Notes under the pieces: model-generated
Database searches by the model: none
The model's input: the letters and a program-made list of their open reading frames with translations, nothing else
Told to the model about the DNA's origin: nothing
Origin: Denitromonas ohlonensis
Lineage (GTDB): Bacteria; Pseudomonadota; Gammaproteobacteria; Burkholderiales; Rhodocyclaceae
Reading direction: 5' to 3'
Assembly: GCF_007625205.1 (NCBI RefSeq)
Contig: NZ_VMNI01000007.1
Coordinates: 248,001-312,000, forward strand
DNA length: 64,000 nt
Position numbers and translations under genes: made by a program
In this document: positions 26,437-36,847 of the stretch, piece by piece
Layout: every line of letters begins with the position of its first letter
Position numbering within the stretch: position 1 is the first letter of the stretch

Positions 26437-27690
26437 TCAATGCGTCGTCGAATCGTCCAGGTGCGCCACGTCGTCGGAGATGCGCTGATTGGCGTGGTGG
26501 GCTTTTTGCACCAGATACATGGTGCCGGCCACGAACAGACCGAACAGGATGATCACGGTGTTGATCGATACGCCCCACATGATCAGCAGGGCGTAGACGC
26601 CGGTCATGACCAGAATCGACAGGTTTTCATTGAAGTTCTGCACTGCGATCGAGTGGCCGGCGCCCATCAGGATGTGCCCGCGGTGCTGGAGCAGGGCGTT
26701 CATCGGCACAACAAAGAAGCCCGCCAGTCCACCAATCAGAATGAGCAGCACAATGGCGATGGTCTCGTTGGTGACCAGGGTCATCACCAGCACCATCAAA
26801 CCCATGCCGATCCCCATCGGAATCACCCGCACCGATTTGCGCAGCGTCACATAGCGCGCCGCCAGCACAGCGCCCACCGCCACACCGATGGCGACCACGC
26901 CTTGCAGCATGGTGGCGCTGGACAGATCCATCCCCAGTGCGTGCTCGGCCCACTTGTACACAATGAACTGCAGCGTCGCGCCGGCACCCCAGAACAGTGT
27001 GGTGACCGCCAGCGAAATCTGGCCGAGCTTGTCGCGCCACAGCAGCTTGAGGCAGTGATTGAAGTCGTGCAGCAGGTAGATCGGGTTCTTCTTGAGCGTC
27101 TTGTGGTCGACGCCGGTGTCGGGAATGAACAGATTGAAAATGGCCGCGATCAGGTAGATCACACCGACGATCATCAGCGCTGCCTGGAAGGGGCCATTGC
27201 CGAAGGGCAGCGGCAGGCTTTGGAGAAACAGGCTGACATCATCCCGGATCAGCGCGCCACCGATGACCGTGCCGAGGATGATGGCCCCCACGGTGAGCCC
27301 TTCGATCCAGCCGTTGGCCACCACCAGCAAGCGGTGGGGCAGGTATTCGGTGAGGATGCCGTATTTGGCGGGTGAGTAGGCCGCGGCGCCGAGTCCGACC
27401 ACGGCGTAGGCAAACAGCGGATGGGCACCGAGCACCATCATGGCGCAGCCGCCGATCTTGATGGTGTTGGCGACGAGCATGACCCGCCACTTGGGCATGG
27501 AGTCAGCAAAGGCACCCACAAAGGCGGCCAGAGCGACGTATGAGACGGTGAAGAACAGCTTGAGTAGCGGTTCGTATTCCTGCGGTGCCTGCATGTCGCG
27601 GAGCAGGCCGATGGACGCAATCAACAGTGCATTGTCGGCCAGCGCCGAAAAAAACTGTGCCGCCATGATGATATAGAAGCCGCGATTCAT
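26437..27690 (-). CDS. lplT: Lysophospholipid transporter (MFS)
   Basis: 417 residues, about twelve membrane helices of the major facilitator family. NRGFYIIMAAQFFSALADNA, YSPAKYGILTEYLPHRLLV-VANG and LVTNETIAIVLLILIGGLAG fit LplT, which flips lyso-phospholipids inward for re-acylation. The usual partner aas is not adjacent. Single-gene unit bounded by a palindrome downstream. Confidence 0.9.
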   Translation of the reverse strand: MNRGFYIIMAAQFFSALADNALLIASIGLLRDMQAPQEYEPLLKLFFTVSYVALAAFVGAFADSMPKWRVMLVANTIKIGGCAMMVLGAHPLFAYAVVGLGAAAYSPAKYGILTEYLPHRLLVVANGWIEGLTVGAIILGTVIGGALIRDDVSLFLQSLPLPFGNGPFQAALMIVGVIYLIAAIFNLFIPDTGVDHKTLKKNPIYLLHDFNHCLKLLWRDKLGQISLAVTTLFWGAGATLQFIVYKWAEHALGMDLSSATMLQGVVAIGVAVGAVLAARYVTLRKSVRVIPMGIGMGLMVLVMTLVTNETIAIVLLILIGGLAGFFVVPMNALLQHRGHILMGAGHSIAVQNFNENLSILVMTGVYALLIMWGVSINTVIILFGLFVAGTMYLVQKAHHANQRISDDVAHLDDSTTH

Positions 27691-27835
27691 CGTTTTATTT
27701 TGGCGGGGCGCAGGATTGACGAAGGTCGGTTTATACCATGACCGCGGTGACGGCGTGACCGGGTCAGATCAAGGCTGTGACGAATCGGGCATGGCAGAGC
27801 AGCGAGGCCGAATCTGTGGTGAAATGCGGATGTCA

Positions 27836-27850
27836 ATAAACGCGGTTTAT
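27836..27850. promoter_or_regulatory. LysR-type T-N11-A dyad before the LysR gene
   Basis: ATAAAC-GCG-GTTTAT is a perfect palindrome containing the LysR box pattern T-N11-A (T27837, A27849). It ends 5 bp before the ATG of the LysR gene, suggesting autoregulation. The upstream 145 bp contains nothing else recognised. Confidence 0.55.
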
Positions 27851-27855
27851 CAATC

Positions 27856-28761
27856 ATGGCCGATCGTCGCCTGCAAGTTTTCAATGCCGTTGTGAAACAC
27901 GGCTCCTTCACCCGCGCCGCGGAGCGTCTTTTCATGACGCAACCCGCGGTGACCTTCCAGATCAAGCAGCTCGAAGAGCACTTCAATACCCGCTTGCTCG
28001 AGCGCGGTCACGGCTACGCGACGCTGACGCCGGCCGGCGAAATCGTGCACAACTACGCCGAAAAAATCCTCGGCCTCAATGAAGAGATGGAATCCCGCGT
28101 GGCGGAGCTGACCGACGAGTTGTCCGGCACGCTCAATATCGGCACCAGCACCACCATTGCCGCCTACTGGCTGCCGAAAATTCTCGAAGGCTTCAAGCGC
28201 CAGTTTCCGCGCGTGATTCCGCGCGTCAGCGTCGGCAACTCCAGCACGGTGGCAGGGCGAGTGGCCAACCGCGATCTCGACCTCGGGCTGATCGAAATCG
28301 TCACTGATGATCCGTCGCTCGAGCGACGAGGTGCCGCGCAGGACGAGCTGATGGTCATCTGCAGCCCAAACCATCCGCTCGCCCGCGAGACCTCGCTGAC
28401 GGCCTCCCAGTTGCTGCCGCATCCCTTCATTACGCGCGAACCGGGCAACGCCATCCGCGACCTGGCCGACCAATACTTTGAAGCCGCAGGCATCGCTATG
28501 GAAGAGGTGAGTATTGCTGCCGAGTTGGGCTCGCTGGCCGCGGTCAAACAGCTCGCTGCCGAAGGTTTTGGTTTCGGTATCGCCTCGCATGCTGCCATTC
28601 AGCGTGACATCGGTGACGGCCGTATTGCCGCCGTGCCGCTGGTGCCCAAGCTCTACACGCCGCTGGAAGTCATCTTCCCCAAAGACAAATTCCGTTCGCG
28701 CCTGATCACCACTTTTGCCGAATTCGCCGCCGAGCAACTCGCCGCCGGCGCGCAACGCTAA
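27856..28761 (+). CDS. LysR-family transcriptional regulator (CbbR/CysL-like)
   Basis: 301 residues. N-terminal winged HTH (LQVFNAVVKHGSFTRAAERL, TQPAVTFQIKQLEEHF) and a co-inducer domain starting LNIGTSTTIAAYWLPKILEG. The overall pattern, with VSVGNSSTVAGRV and FGIASHAAIQRDI, is closest to the CbbR/CysL group, but there are no Calvin-cycle or sulfur genes nearby. Lies 3 bp before radA, so may be co-transcribed with it. Confidence 0.88.
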   Translation: MADRRLQVFNAVVKHGSFTRAAERLFMTQPAVTFQIKQLEEHFNTRLLERGHGYATLTPAGEIVHNYAEKILGLNEEMESRVAELTDELSGTLNIGTSTTIAAYWLPKILEGFKRQFPRVIPRVSVGNSSTVAGRVANRDLDLGLIEIVTDDPSLERRGAAQDELMVICSPNHPLARETSLTASQLLPHPFITREPGNAIRDLADQYFEAAGIAMEEVSIAAELGSLAAVKQLAAEGFGFGIASHAAIQRDIGDGRIAAVPLVPKLYTPLEVIFPKDKFRSRLITTFAEFAAEQLAAGAQR

Positions 28762-28763
28762 AC

Positions 28764-30140
28764 ATGGCCACCAAAGCAAAATCACGCAGCAGCTTCGTCT
28801 GCAACGAGTGCGGCGGCAGTACCCCGCGCTGGCAGGGGCAGTGTCCGCACTGCGGCCAGTGGAACACCATCGTCGAGACCGTCGCCGAATCGAGCAGCGG
28901 CCCGAACCGCTTCGCTGCGCTGGCCGGCACCACCAGCGGCTTGCGTGCGTTATCAGAGATCGAACCGCGCGAAGAGCCGCGCATCGCCACCGGCATCGGC
29001 GAGTTCGATCGCGTGCTCGGCGGCGGGCTGGTGGCGGGCGGGGTGGTGCTGATCGGCGGCGACCCCGGCATCGGAAAATCCACGCTCTTGCTGCAGGCCT
29101 TGGCCGTGCTCGCGCCGCATCACAAAGTGATTTACGTGAGCGGTGAAGAATCCGCCGATCAGGTCGCCCTGCGCGCCCAGCGCCTGCAACTGCCCACCGA
29201 AGGCCTGCAGTTACTGCCCGAGATCGGCCTCGAAGCCATCCTCGGCACGCTCGCCGCCGCCCGCCCGCGCATCGCCGTCATCGACTCGATCCAGACGCTG
29301 TACTCCGACGCCTACAGCTCCGCCCCCGGCTCGGTCACCCAAGTGCGCGAATGCGCCGCTCAGCTCACCCGCTTCGCCAAACAGAGCGGCACCAGCCTCA
29401 TCCTTGTGGGGCATGTCACCAAAGACGGCAGCCTCGCCGGCCCGCGCGTGCTCGAACACATGGTCGACACCGTGCTCTATTTCGAAGGCGACACCCACTC
29501 CAGCTTCCGCTTGGTGCGCGCCTTCAAGAACCGCTTCGGCGCGGTCAACGAACTTGGCGTCTTCGCCATGACCGACCGCGGCCTGCGCCCGGTCTCCAAC
29601 CCCTCGGCCATTTTCCTCTCCCAGCACAGCCAGCCCGTCGCCGGCGCCTGTGTGCTGGTCACGCAAGAAGGCACGCGCCCGCTGCTGGTTGAAGTGCAAG
29701 CCCTGGTCGACAACAGCCACGCGCCCAGCCCGCGCCGTCTGAGTGTTGGCCTGGAGCAAAACCGCCTCGCCATGCTCCTCGCCGTTGCCCATCGCCACGC
29801 TGGCATCCAGTGCGCCGACCAGGACGTGTTCGTCAACGCCGTCGGCGGTGTCAAGATCACCGAGCCCGCCGCCGACCTCGCGGTGCTGCTGGCCATCGTC
29901 TCCTCACTCAAGAACAAACCGCTCCCCGCCCAACTCGCCGTCTTCGGCGAAGTCGGCCTCGCCGGCGAAATCCGCCCCGCACCGCGCGGGCAAGAGCGCC
30001 TCAAGGAAGCCGCCAAACTCGGTTTTACCCACGCCATCGTGCCCAAGGCTAATGCGCCGAAAGGCGGGGTGAAGGGGATCGAGGTGATTGCGGTGGATCG
30101 GGTCGAGGAGGCGATTTCTCGGGTGTCGGGGCTCGGGTAG
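28764..30140 (+). CDS. radA: DNA repair protein RadA
   Basis: 458 residues. Zinc finger CNECGGSTPRWQGQCPHCGQ, RecA-like ATPase with GGDPGIGKSTLLLQ (about 93) and IAVIDSIQTLYSDAY, the RadA-specific KNRFG motif (FKNRFGAVNELGVFAM), and a Lon-like C-terminal domain (about 275-458). It helps process recombination intermediates and branch migration. Strongly C-biased third positions here, as in highly GC regions. Confidence 0.97.
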   Translation: MATKAKSRSSFVCNECGGSTPRWQGQCPHCGQWNTIVETVAESSSGPNRFAALAGTTSGLRALSEIEPREEPRIATGIGEFDRVLGGGLVAGGVVLIGGDPGIGKSTLLLQALAVLAPHHKVIYVSGEESADQVALRAQRLQLPTEGLQLLPEIGLEAILGTLAAARPRIAVIDSIQTLYSDAYSSAPGSVTQVRECAAQLTRFAKQSGTSLILVGHVTKDGSLAGPRVLEHMVDTVLYFEGDTHSSFRLVRAFKNRFGAVNELGVFAMTDRGLRPVSNPSAIFLSQHSQPVAGACVLVTQEGTRPLLVEVQALVDNSHAPSPRRLSVGLEQNRLAMLLAVAHRHAGIQCADQDVFVNAVGGVKITEPAADLAVLLAIVSSLKNKPLPAQLAVFGEVGLAGEIRPAPRGQERLKEAAKLGFTHAIVPKANAPKGGVKGIEVIAVDRVEEAISRVSGLG

Positions 30141-30152
30141 ACGAAGGTGACA

Positions 30153-30596
30153 ATGTATTTGGAACGTATCCGGTTGGATCGCGTGTTTGATGTTCAATTA
30201 ATCCAGCATGGCAGGGGCGCTCGCCTGCGGACGTTGTTTTCCTTCGAGTCCGGCCCGACGCGCCAGTTTGGCGTGTCAGTGGAAGGGCAGCCCGCGATGG
30301 CTGACGGCATGGAAATCGTTGCTGCCATGCGGCGGCATGGCGACTGGCAGAGTCTGGTTGCCTTTCTGAACTGTCGGAGCCTTGAGTTTGCCGGTAGATC
30401 ACCGCGTCAAGAGGCGTTGCTTTGCGCAATGCTGATCGCGTTGTTTCTAGTCTCGCTTTTGCTGCGGGACGGCTGGGGTCTTACTGTCTTGCGCTTGGTT
30501 TCCGGGATTGGTGTGCTGATGTTCGGCTGGAGCGGATTCAAGGCGTATCGGCTTCGTCAGACGCTTCGAAGGTTTAGGACTTCAGTGCCTGACTGA
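30153..30596 (+). CDS. Hypothetical two-helix membrane protein
   Basis: 147 residues from ATG 30153, with AAGG five bases upstream (a GTG at 30147 is also in frame). The N-terminal ~85 residues are soluble and basic (MYLERIRLDRVFDVQLIQHG); two membrane helices follow (about 92-108 and 113-131) and a basic tail. Less GC-rich at third positions than radA next door. Not recognised. Confidence 0.6.
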   Translation: MYLERIRLDRVFDVQLIQHGRGARLRTLFSFESGPTRQFGVSVEGQPAMADGMEIVAAMRRHGDWQSLVAFLNCRSLEFAGRSPRQEALLCAMLIALFLVSLLLRDGWGLTVLRLVSGIGVLMFGWSGFKAYRLRQTLRRFRTSVPD

Positions 30597-30624
30597 TGCT
30601 GGTGTGCTGCCACTCGAAGGAAGC

Positions 30625-30717
30625 GTAGCCCGGATGCAGGCCTGCAAGGCCGGAATCTGGGGACAACGGTTGAACGAGGCACCGCTCCCGGATTTCGCTT
30701 CGCTGCATCCGGGCTAC
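30625..30717. repeat. GTAG palindromic (REP/BIME-like) element b
   Basis: 93-bp element with perfect 15-bp ends GTAGCCCGGATGCAG (30625-30639) and CTGCATCCGGGCTAC (30703-30717). Read from the right, GTAG is followed by a hairpin with CCCGGAT/ATCCGGG arms and a GCAGCGAAGCG core. Sits between convergent stop codons of the hypothetical gene and fpr. Confidence 0.85.
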
Positions 30718-30776
30718 GAATCGCCGTTAATCGGCCGCGGCGTCCGGATCAAACCGGACACCGCGGCTGCGTCGTT

Positions 30777-31553
30777 TTATTTCTCCACAAACGCCCGTTC
30801 AATCACGTAGTCGCCGGTTTCTCCGGTGCGTGGCGAGATATCGAAGCCCAGGCGGTCGAGCATCTTGCTGCAGTCGTCGAGCATGGCGGGGCTGCCGCAG
30901 ATCATGGCGCGGTCGACGGCCGGGTCGATGATCGGCAGGCCGGTGTCGGTGAAAAGCTTGCCGGAGGGGATCACCTCGGTGATGCGGCCGTTGTTGCGGA
31001 AGGGCTCGCGGGTGACGGTGGGGTAGTACACCAGTTGTTCGCGCACCGCGTCGCCGATGAATTCGTTGGCTGGCAGCGTTTTCTCGATGAAGTCGCTGTA
31101 GGCCAGTTCAGAGGTCCAGCGCACGCCGTGCAGCAGCACCACCTTTTCGAAGCGCTCGTAGGTTTCCGGGTCCTGGATCACGCTCATGAACGGGGCCAGA
31201 CCGGTGCCGGTGGACAGCAGATACAGGTTGCGACCGGGGCGCAGGTCGCGCAGCACCAGGGTGCCGGTGGGCTTGCGGCTGACCACGATGGGGTCGCCGG
31301 GCTGCAGGTGTTGCAGGCGCGAGGTGAGCGGGCCGTCGGGCACCTTGATGCTGAAGAACTCGAGGTGCTCTTCATAGTTGGGGCTGGCGATGCTGTAGGC
31401 GCGGATCAGCGGGCGGGATTCGGTTTCGAGGCCGATCATGACGAACTGGCCGTTCTCGAAGCGCAGGCCGCGGTCGCGGGTGGTGCGGAAGCTGAACAGG
31501 TTCTCGTTCCAGTGATGGACGCTGAGGACGCGTTCGGTGGCCAGGTTGCTCAT
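30777..31553 (-). CDS. fpr: Ferredoxin/flavodoxin--NADP+ reductase
   Basis: 258 residues from ATG 31553. FAD motif RAYSIASPNYEE, NADP motif STGTGLAPFMSV, and the short C-terminal VEK type of bacterial subclass I/II reductases. Exchanges electrons between NADPH and ferredoxin/flavodoxin and supplies the oxidative-stress response. An upstream ATG (31661) would overlap the divergent regulator gene and is rejected. Confidence 0.94.
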   Translation of the reverse strand: MSNLATERVLSVHHWNENLFSFRTTRDRGLRFENGQFVMIGLETESRPLIRAYSIASPNYEEHLEFFSIKVPDGPLTSRLQHLQPGDPIVVSRKPTGTLVLRDLRPGRNLYLLSTGTGLAPFMSVIQDPETYERFEKVVLLHGVRWTSELAYSDFIEKTLPANEFIGDAVREQLVYYPTVTREPFRNNGRITEVIPSGKLFTDTGLPIIDPAVDRAMICGSPAMLDDCSKMLDRLGFDISPRTGETGDYVIERAFVEK

Positions 31554-31602
31554 GTTTTTACTCCAGACACGTTGGGTTGATGTGACTTTACGGTGGTGTT
31601 TA

Positions 31603-31641
31603 TGTTCGATAAAGCGAATAATTTGGATGAATGTGTTCGAT
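31603..31641. promoter_or_regulatory. Direct repeat TGTTCGAT in the fpr/finR divergent region
   Basis: Two exact copies of TGTTCGAT at 31603-31610 and 31634-31641, 31 bp apart (about three helical turns), between the divergent starts at 31553 and 31651. Plausible LysR-type regulator sites. Confidence 0.4.
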
Positions 31642-31650
31642 TGAGTCGAT

Positions 31651-32577
31651 ATGAAAATCACGCTCCGTCAGTTGCAGGTGTTTTTAGAGGTGGCCCGGGC
31701 CGACAGCGTGTCGCGCGCGGCCGTGCGGCTGTCGATGTCGCAGTCGGCCGTCAGCTCGGCGCTCGGTGAGCTGGAGCGGCAGTTCGATACCTTGCTGTTC
31801 GACCGCGTCGGCCGGGTGTTGCGGCTGAACACCATGGGTGAGCAGTTGGTGCCGCAGGTGGCCGATCTGCTCGATCGCAGCCAGGCGATTGAAGATGTGC
31901 TGGCAGGGCGGCAGGGCTACGGCCGGCTGCGCATCGGGGCGACGCTGACGATCGGTAACTATCTTGCGACGCTGCTGGTGGCGCGTTTCTTACAGAATCA
32001 CCCAGACAGCCGGGTGGATCTGAAGGTGCACAACACGGCCTCAATCATCGAGCGTCTGGCCGCTTTTGAACTCGATCTGGGCTTGATCGAGGGCACGTGT
32101 AGCCATCCGGATCTCGAGGTAGAGACTTGGGTGGCGGATGAATTGGCGGTGTTCTGCGCGCCGACGCACCCCTTGGCGGGGCGTGGTGATCTGAGCCTGG
32201 ATGACCTGCGGGATGTGGAGTGGATCGTGCGCGAGGCGGGCAGCGGCACGCGGGCGACCTTTGAGCAGGCCTTTCGTCGCGCCCCGCATTCGCCGCGGGT
32301 GCGCTTGTCGCTGGAGCACACGGAGGCGATCAAACGGGCCGTTGAGTTCGGTTTGGGCGTGGGCTGTTTGTCTCGACTGGCGCTACGCGACGCCTTCCGT
32401 CGGGGCTCGCTGGTGCCGCTGGCGGTGCCGGATCTGGACTTGATGCGTAGCTTTCAGTTTGTGTGGCATCGGCAGAAATACCAGAGCGCGGGTATGCGCG
32501 AATTTCTGGCCCTGTGCCGCGCCATGACGGCGAATGCCGGGCGTAGCGACGCGATCGACATCCCCTTTGTGCCATAG
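31651..32577 (+). CDS. LysR-family regulator, FinR-like, divergent from fpr
   Basis: 308 residues. HTH MKITLRQLQVFLEVARADSV, MSQSAVSSALGELERQFDT; effector domain from YGRLRIGATLTIGNYLATLL, with DELAVFCAPTHPLAG and HTEAIKRAVEFGLGVGCLSR. In Pseudomonas, FinR is a LysR regulator transcribed divergently from fpr and needed for its oxidative induction; the same arrangement here supports that role, without proving it. Confidence 0.85.
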   Translation: MKITLRQLQVFLEVARADSVSRAAVRLSMSQSAVSSALGELERQFDTLLFDRVGRVLRLNTMGEQLVPQVADLLDRSQAIEDVLAGRQGYGRLRIGATLTIGNYLATLLVARFLQNHPDSRVDLKVHNTASIIERLAAFELDLGLIEGTCSHPDLEVETWVADELAVFCAPTHPLAGRGDLSLDDLRDVEWIVREAGSGTRATFEQAFRRAPHSPRVRLSLEHTEAIKRAVEFGLGVGCLSRLALRDAFRRGSLVPLAVPDLDLMRSFQFVWHRQKYQSAGMREFLALCRAMTANAGRSDAIDIPFVP

Positions 32578-32666
32578 CGCATTGTTGTTTCATCCGTGGC
32601 TGGGGTGCGAATACGGCCCGTTTTGGCGATAGAATCGACTCGGGAGCGCACTGCCAGGGAGGGTCA

Positions 32667-35600
32667 GTGATCGAGTCTCAGTGGATCCGACAGCCGGTGT
32701 TGGCCATGGTCTATGCGTTGGCCGGCGTCTTGGCGAGCATGTTCCCCGGACCGGTGGCCGGCGAACTCACCATTGCCTTCCCCGCTGTCGTGGCCTTGCT
32801 CGGCTGGCTGGCCTGCGGCCCCTGGGCGCTTATCGGCGTGTCCGTCGGCGCGCTGTTTTTTGGCATGATCAGCGACCCGTTGCTCGGCTCGCTGCCTCGC
32901 TCGGACGCCTTTGTGGGCGCGCTGTTCGGGCTTGTTGGCGCCAATGTTCAGGCCCTGCTCGGGGCGGTATTGACCCGACGTTTCGTGCCCGGCTGGAAAC
33001 AGCTCACCCATGTATTCGATGCACTGCGCGTGTTCTTTTTCGCCGGCGCACTGGCCGCCTTGCCGTGGGCGGTGCTTCGCCTTGCGCTGCGCTATTTGGG
33101 CGATTTTCCGCTGTTTGTGAGTCCCGCCGCCGCGTTTGGCGCGGCCTGGTTGTCGCAAGTGCTTGCGGTGATCGCCGTGTTGCCGATCGTGCTCAGCCTG
33201 AGCTGGCGCGGCGATGCGCCGTTGCGCACGCGCTTGGCGTCGCTGGTGATTCCGGCCGGCGCGGTGCTGCTCGCGGTGCTGGCTTTGTATCGCGTGGCCT
33301 TTGATGTAGAGCACCAGCGGCAAGCCGCGCGATTCGAGGCCGTGGGGGCCGCGATCAGCCACCGGTTTCAGGATCGCGTGGGCGAGGTCATGGCTGCGCT
33401 CGACGGAGTGGATCGTTTTCTCGAAGTGGATGCGACGCCGACACGGCGTACTTTCCATCGCTTGGCCGACGCCGCCGTGCAACGCGCGCCGGGACTGGTG
33501 GCCTTGCAATGGGTGCCGCAAGTGGCGGGTCAGGACAGGCGGACTTACGAGACCTTGGCCGAGGCCGACGGGTTGGCAGGGTTTGTATTTCGTGAGTATG
33601 AGGTGGGGGGCAGTGTGACGCCGGCGCGTGCGCGCGAGGTGCATTTCCCGGTGTATTTCTCGGTGCCCCGGCAGCGCAGTCCCTATCGTCTTGGCGTGGA
33701 TCTGGCCTCGATTCCGACGCTTGAGCATGCCATCTCGAAAGCACCCGACGCCGGGCTGCGTGTGCTTGGCCCCGTGGCCATGCCGGTTTCAAGCAATGCG
33801 CGCGTGGCGGAAGAAGTCATGTTGCTGATGTCGCCCGTTTTCCAGGACACCGGCGCGGCGGGCGGCCCGGTGTTTGGGGGCTTGATCGTGGGCGTGCTGG
33901 GTTTGACGCCTTTGATGACATCGGTGGTGGCCGATTTTGATCTGACCGGTCTGTTCGTGTCCTTGTCGGACGCCAGCGACGGTGCGGGCAATGGCCGCTT
34001 GTATCCAGCGGCACTGCGACCGGTCAGCGATGGCTTTGTCTTGACCGACACCATTGCCGTCGGCGACCGGGTATGGCAACTGCGCCTGGCCTCCGATGCC
34101 AGGTTTGATGCGGCCGATGGCCTGCCTTTGCTGTGGATCGCTATGATCGGCAGCGCGATTTTTTTCGCACTGCTGCATGGTTTTTTGCTGACGGTCAGTG
34201 GCCAGCGCGTCGAAGTGGCCCGCCAGATTGGTGAAGCCACGGCCAGACTCACGCGAGAGGTCGAAGAGCGGCGGCGCATTGAAGCCATCCTGCGTCAGAG
34301 CGATGCCCGAATGAGCGGGGTTTTTCAGGCGGTGGTCGATGGCATCGTGATTATCGACGAGTCTGGCGTGATCGATTCGGCCAATCCGGCGGTCACCGGG
34401 ATTTTCGGCTGGACGCCGCTGGAGCTCGTTGGCCGGAATGTCAGCATGTTGATGCCGGAACCTTTTCAGAGCGCACACGACGGCTACCTCGACACCTATC
34501 GGCGCACCGGGCGCAAAAATACCATTGGTTTTCATCGCACGGTTGAAGGCTTGAGGAAGGATGGCAGCCGGTTTCCTGTCGAGCTCACCGTGTCCGAGCT
34601 GGTGCTCGCCGATCGCAAGCTGTTTGTCGGCTTGTTGCGCGACATCACCGATCGCGTGGCGTCGGCAGAACAGGCGCGGCAGTTCAATGAGCAGCTTCAG
34701 GACATGGTCGGCGCGCTCGAGCGTCGTGACGGCGAACTGACTGAGCTGAACCGAATCAATGAGCAGTTGATGGCCTGCAATGACCGCAATGAGGCGGCCG
34801 AGGTGGTGCGCCTGGCGATGGCGCGCATCTTTTCGGGGACCTCGGGGCGCATCGTGGCGCATGTGCCTGGTCAGCGCGATGGTCATTTGGCGGACTGGGT
34901 GAGCTGGGGCGATGCCGCCGATATGGCCAGTCTGGTGCATCCCAACGAGTGCTGGGCCGTTCGGCAGGGTCGCAGCTACGAAGTAGTGGCGACCGAGGCC
35001 TTGGTGAAGTGCACCCATCTCGACCCGGCCCTCGGGCCGTACATGTGCGTTCCGCTCATGGTTCAGGGGCGTGCCCACGCTTTGGTCACGCTGGCGTTTG
35101 GAAACATGAGTGAGCTGCAGCGACGCAACATCCGGCGCCTGTTGGGGGCGGTGGCCGAGAGCGTGAACCTGGCGCTGTCAAACCTCAATTTGCGTGAGAT
35201 TTTGCGCGATCAGGTGGTGCGCGATCCGCTCACCCAGCTCTACAACCGGCGCTACATGGAAGAGGCCTTGTCGCGCGAGGTCAAACGGGCGCGGCGCAAT
35301 GGCAGTTTGCTTGCTTGCACCGTGATCGACCTCGACCACTTCAAGGCCATCAATGACGCCTACGGCCACGACGTGGGCGACGAAGTGCTACGGCGCATGG
35401 CCGACGCGCTCAATCGCTGGTTCCGAAGTAGCGATACGGTGTGCCGCTATGGCGGCGAAGAGTTTGTGGTGATCATGCCCGAGCAGTCGGGTGACACAAT
35501 CAGTGAACGCATGCAGGCACTGCAGGTGCACTTTGCCGACGAGGTGTTCCACGCCGGCTCACGGCGCTTTACGCGCTGCACCTTCTCAGTGGGTGTGGCA

Positions 35601-35711
35601 GTCGACTCCGGGGACGACATCGATGCCACCGCATTGCTCAAACTGGCCGACAACGCGCTGTACGCCGCCAAGGCCGCCGGCCGGAACCGGGTCGTCGTGG
35701 CGGACGATTGA
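32667..35711 (+). CDS. MASE1-CHASE-PAS-GAF diguanylate cyclase
   Basis: 1014 residues. MASE1-like membrane sensor (about 1-215, eight helices), extracytoplasmic CHASE domain (about 225-490; VALQWVPQVAGQDRRTYE, REYEVGG), another membrane helix (about 485-510), short coiled coil, PAS (about 545-665), GAF (about 690-845) and GGDEF (about 850-1012). The active site is GGEEF at about residue 929. The inhibitory RxxD site (RSSD) is five residues before it. Predicted to make c-di-GMP in response to an extracellular and a cytoplasmic signal. Confidence 0.93.
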   Translation: MIESQWIRQPVLAMVYALAGVLASMFPGPVAGELTIAFPAVVALLGWLACGPWALIGVSVGALFFGMISDPLLGSLPRSDAFVGALFGLVGANVQALLGAVLTRRFVPGWKQLTHVFDALRVFFFAGALAALPWAVLRLALRYLGDFPLFVSPAAAFGAAWLSQVLAVIAVLPIVLSLSWRGDAPLRTRLASLVIPAGAVLLAVLALYRVAFDVEHQRQAARFEAVGAAISHRFQDRVGEVMAALDGVDRFLEVDATPTRRTFHRLADAAVQRAPGLVALQWVPQVAGQDRRTYETLAEADGLAGFVFREYEVGGSVTPARAREVHFPVYFSVPRQRSPYRLGVDLASIPTLEHAISKAPDAGLRVLGPVAMPVSSNARVAEEVMLLMSPVFQDTGAAGGPVFGGLIVGVLGLTPLMTSVVADFDLTGLFVSLSDASDGAGNGRLYPAALRPVSDGFVLTDTIAVGDRVWQLRLASDARFDAADGLPLLWIAMIGSAIFFALLHGFLLTVSGQRVEVARQIGEATARLTREVEERRRIEAILRQSDARMSGVFQAVVDGIVIIDESGVIDSANPAVTGIFGWTPLELVGRNVSMLMPEPFQSAHDGYLDTYRRTGRKNTIGFHRTVEGLRKDGSRFPVELTVSELVLADRKLFVGLLRDITDRVASAEQARQFNEQLQDMVGALERRDGELTELNRINEQLMACNDRNEAAEVVRLAMARIFSGTSGRIVAHVPGQRDGHLADWVSWGDAADMASLVHPNECWAVRQGRSYEVVATEALVKCTHLDPALGPYMCVPLMVQGRAHALVTLAFGNMSELQRRNIRRLLGAVAESVNLALSNLNLREILRDQVVRDPLTQLYNRRYMEEALSREVKRARRNGSLLACTVIDLDHFKAINDAYGHDVGDEVLRRMADALNRWFRSSDTVCRYGGEEFVVIMPEQSGDTISERMQALQVHFADEVFHAGSRRFTRCTFSVGVAVDSGDDIDATALLKLADNALYAAKAAGRNRVVVADD

Positions 35712-35728
35712 CTCGAAGCGCGTCGGCG

Positions 35729-36709
<981 letters not shown>

Positions 36710-36847
36710 TTATGTCGCGTGTGCCTGTGCCTGTGCCACCACCAGATAAGCCTGCGAACCGGCGCATTCGGCGCTAAAAATATAGATGAAGGAATCACTT
36801 TGCAGGAGGGGGGCCAGCCACCACCGCGCCCCCGTAAGGAGACTGTC

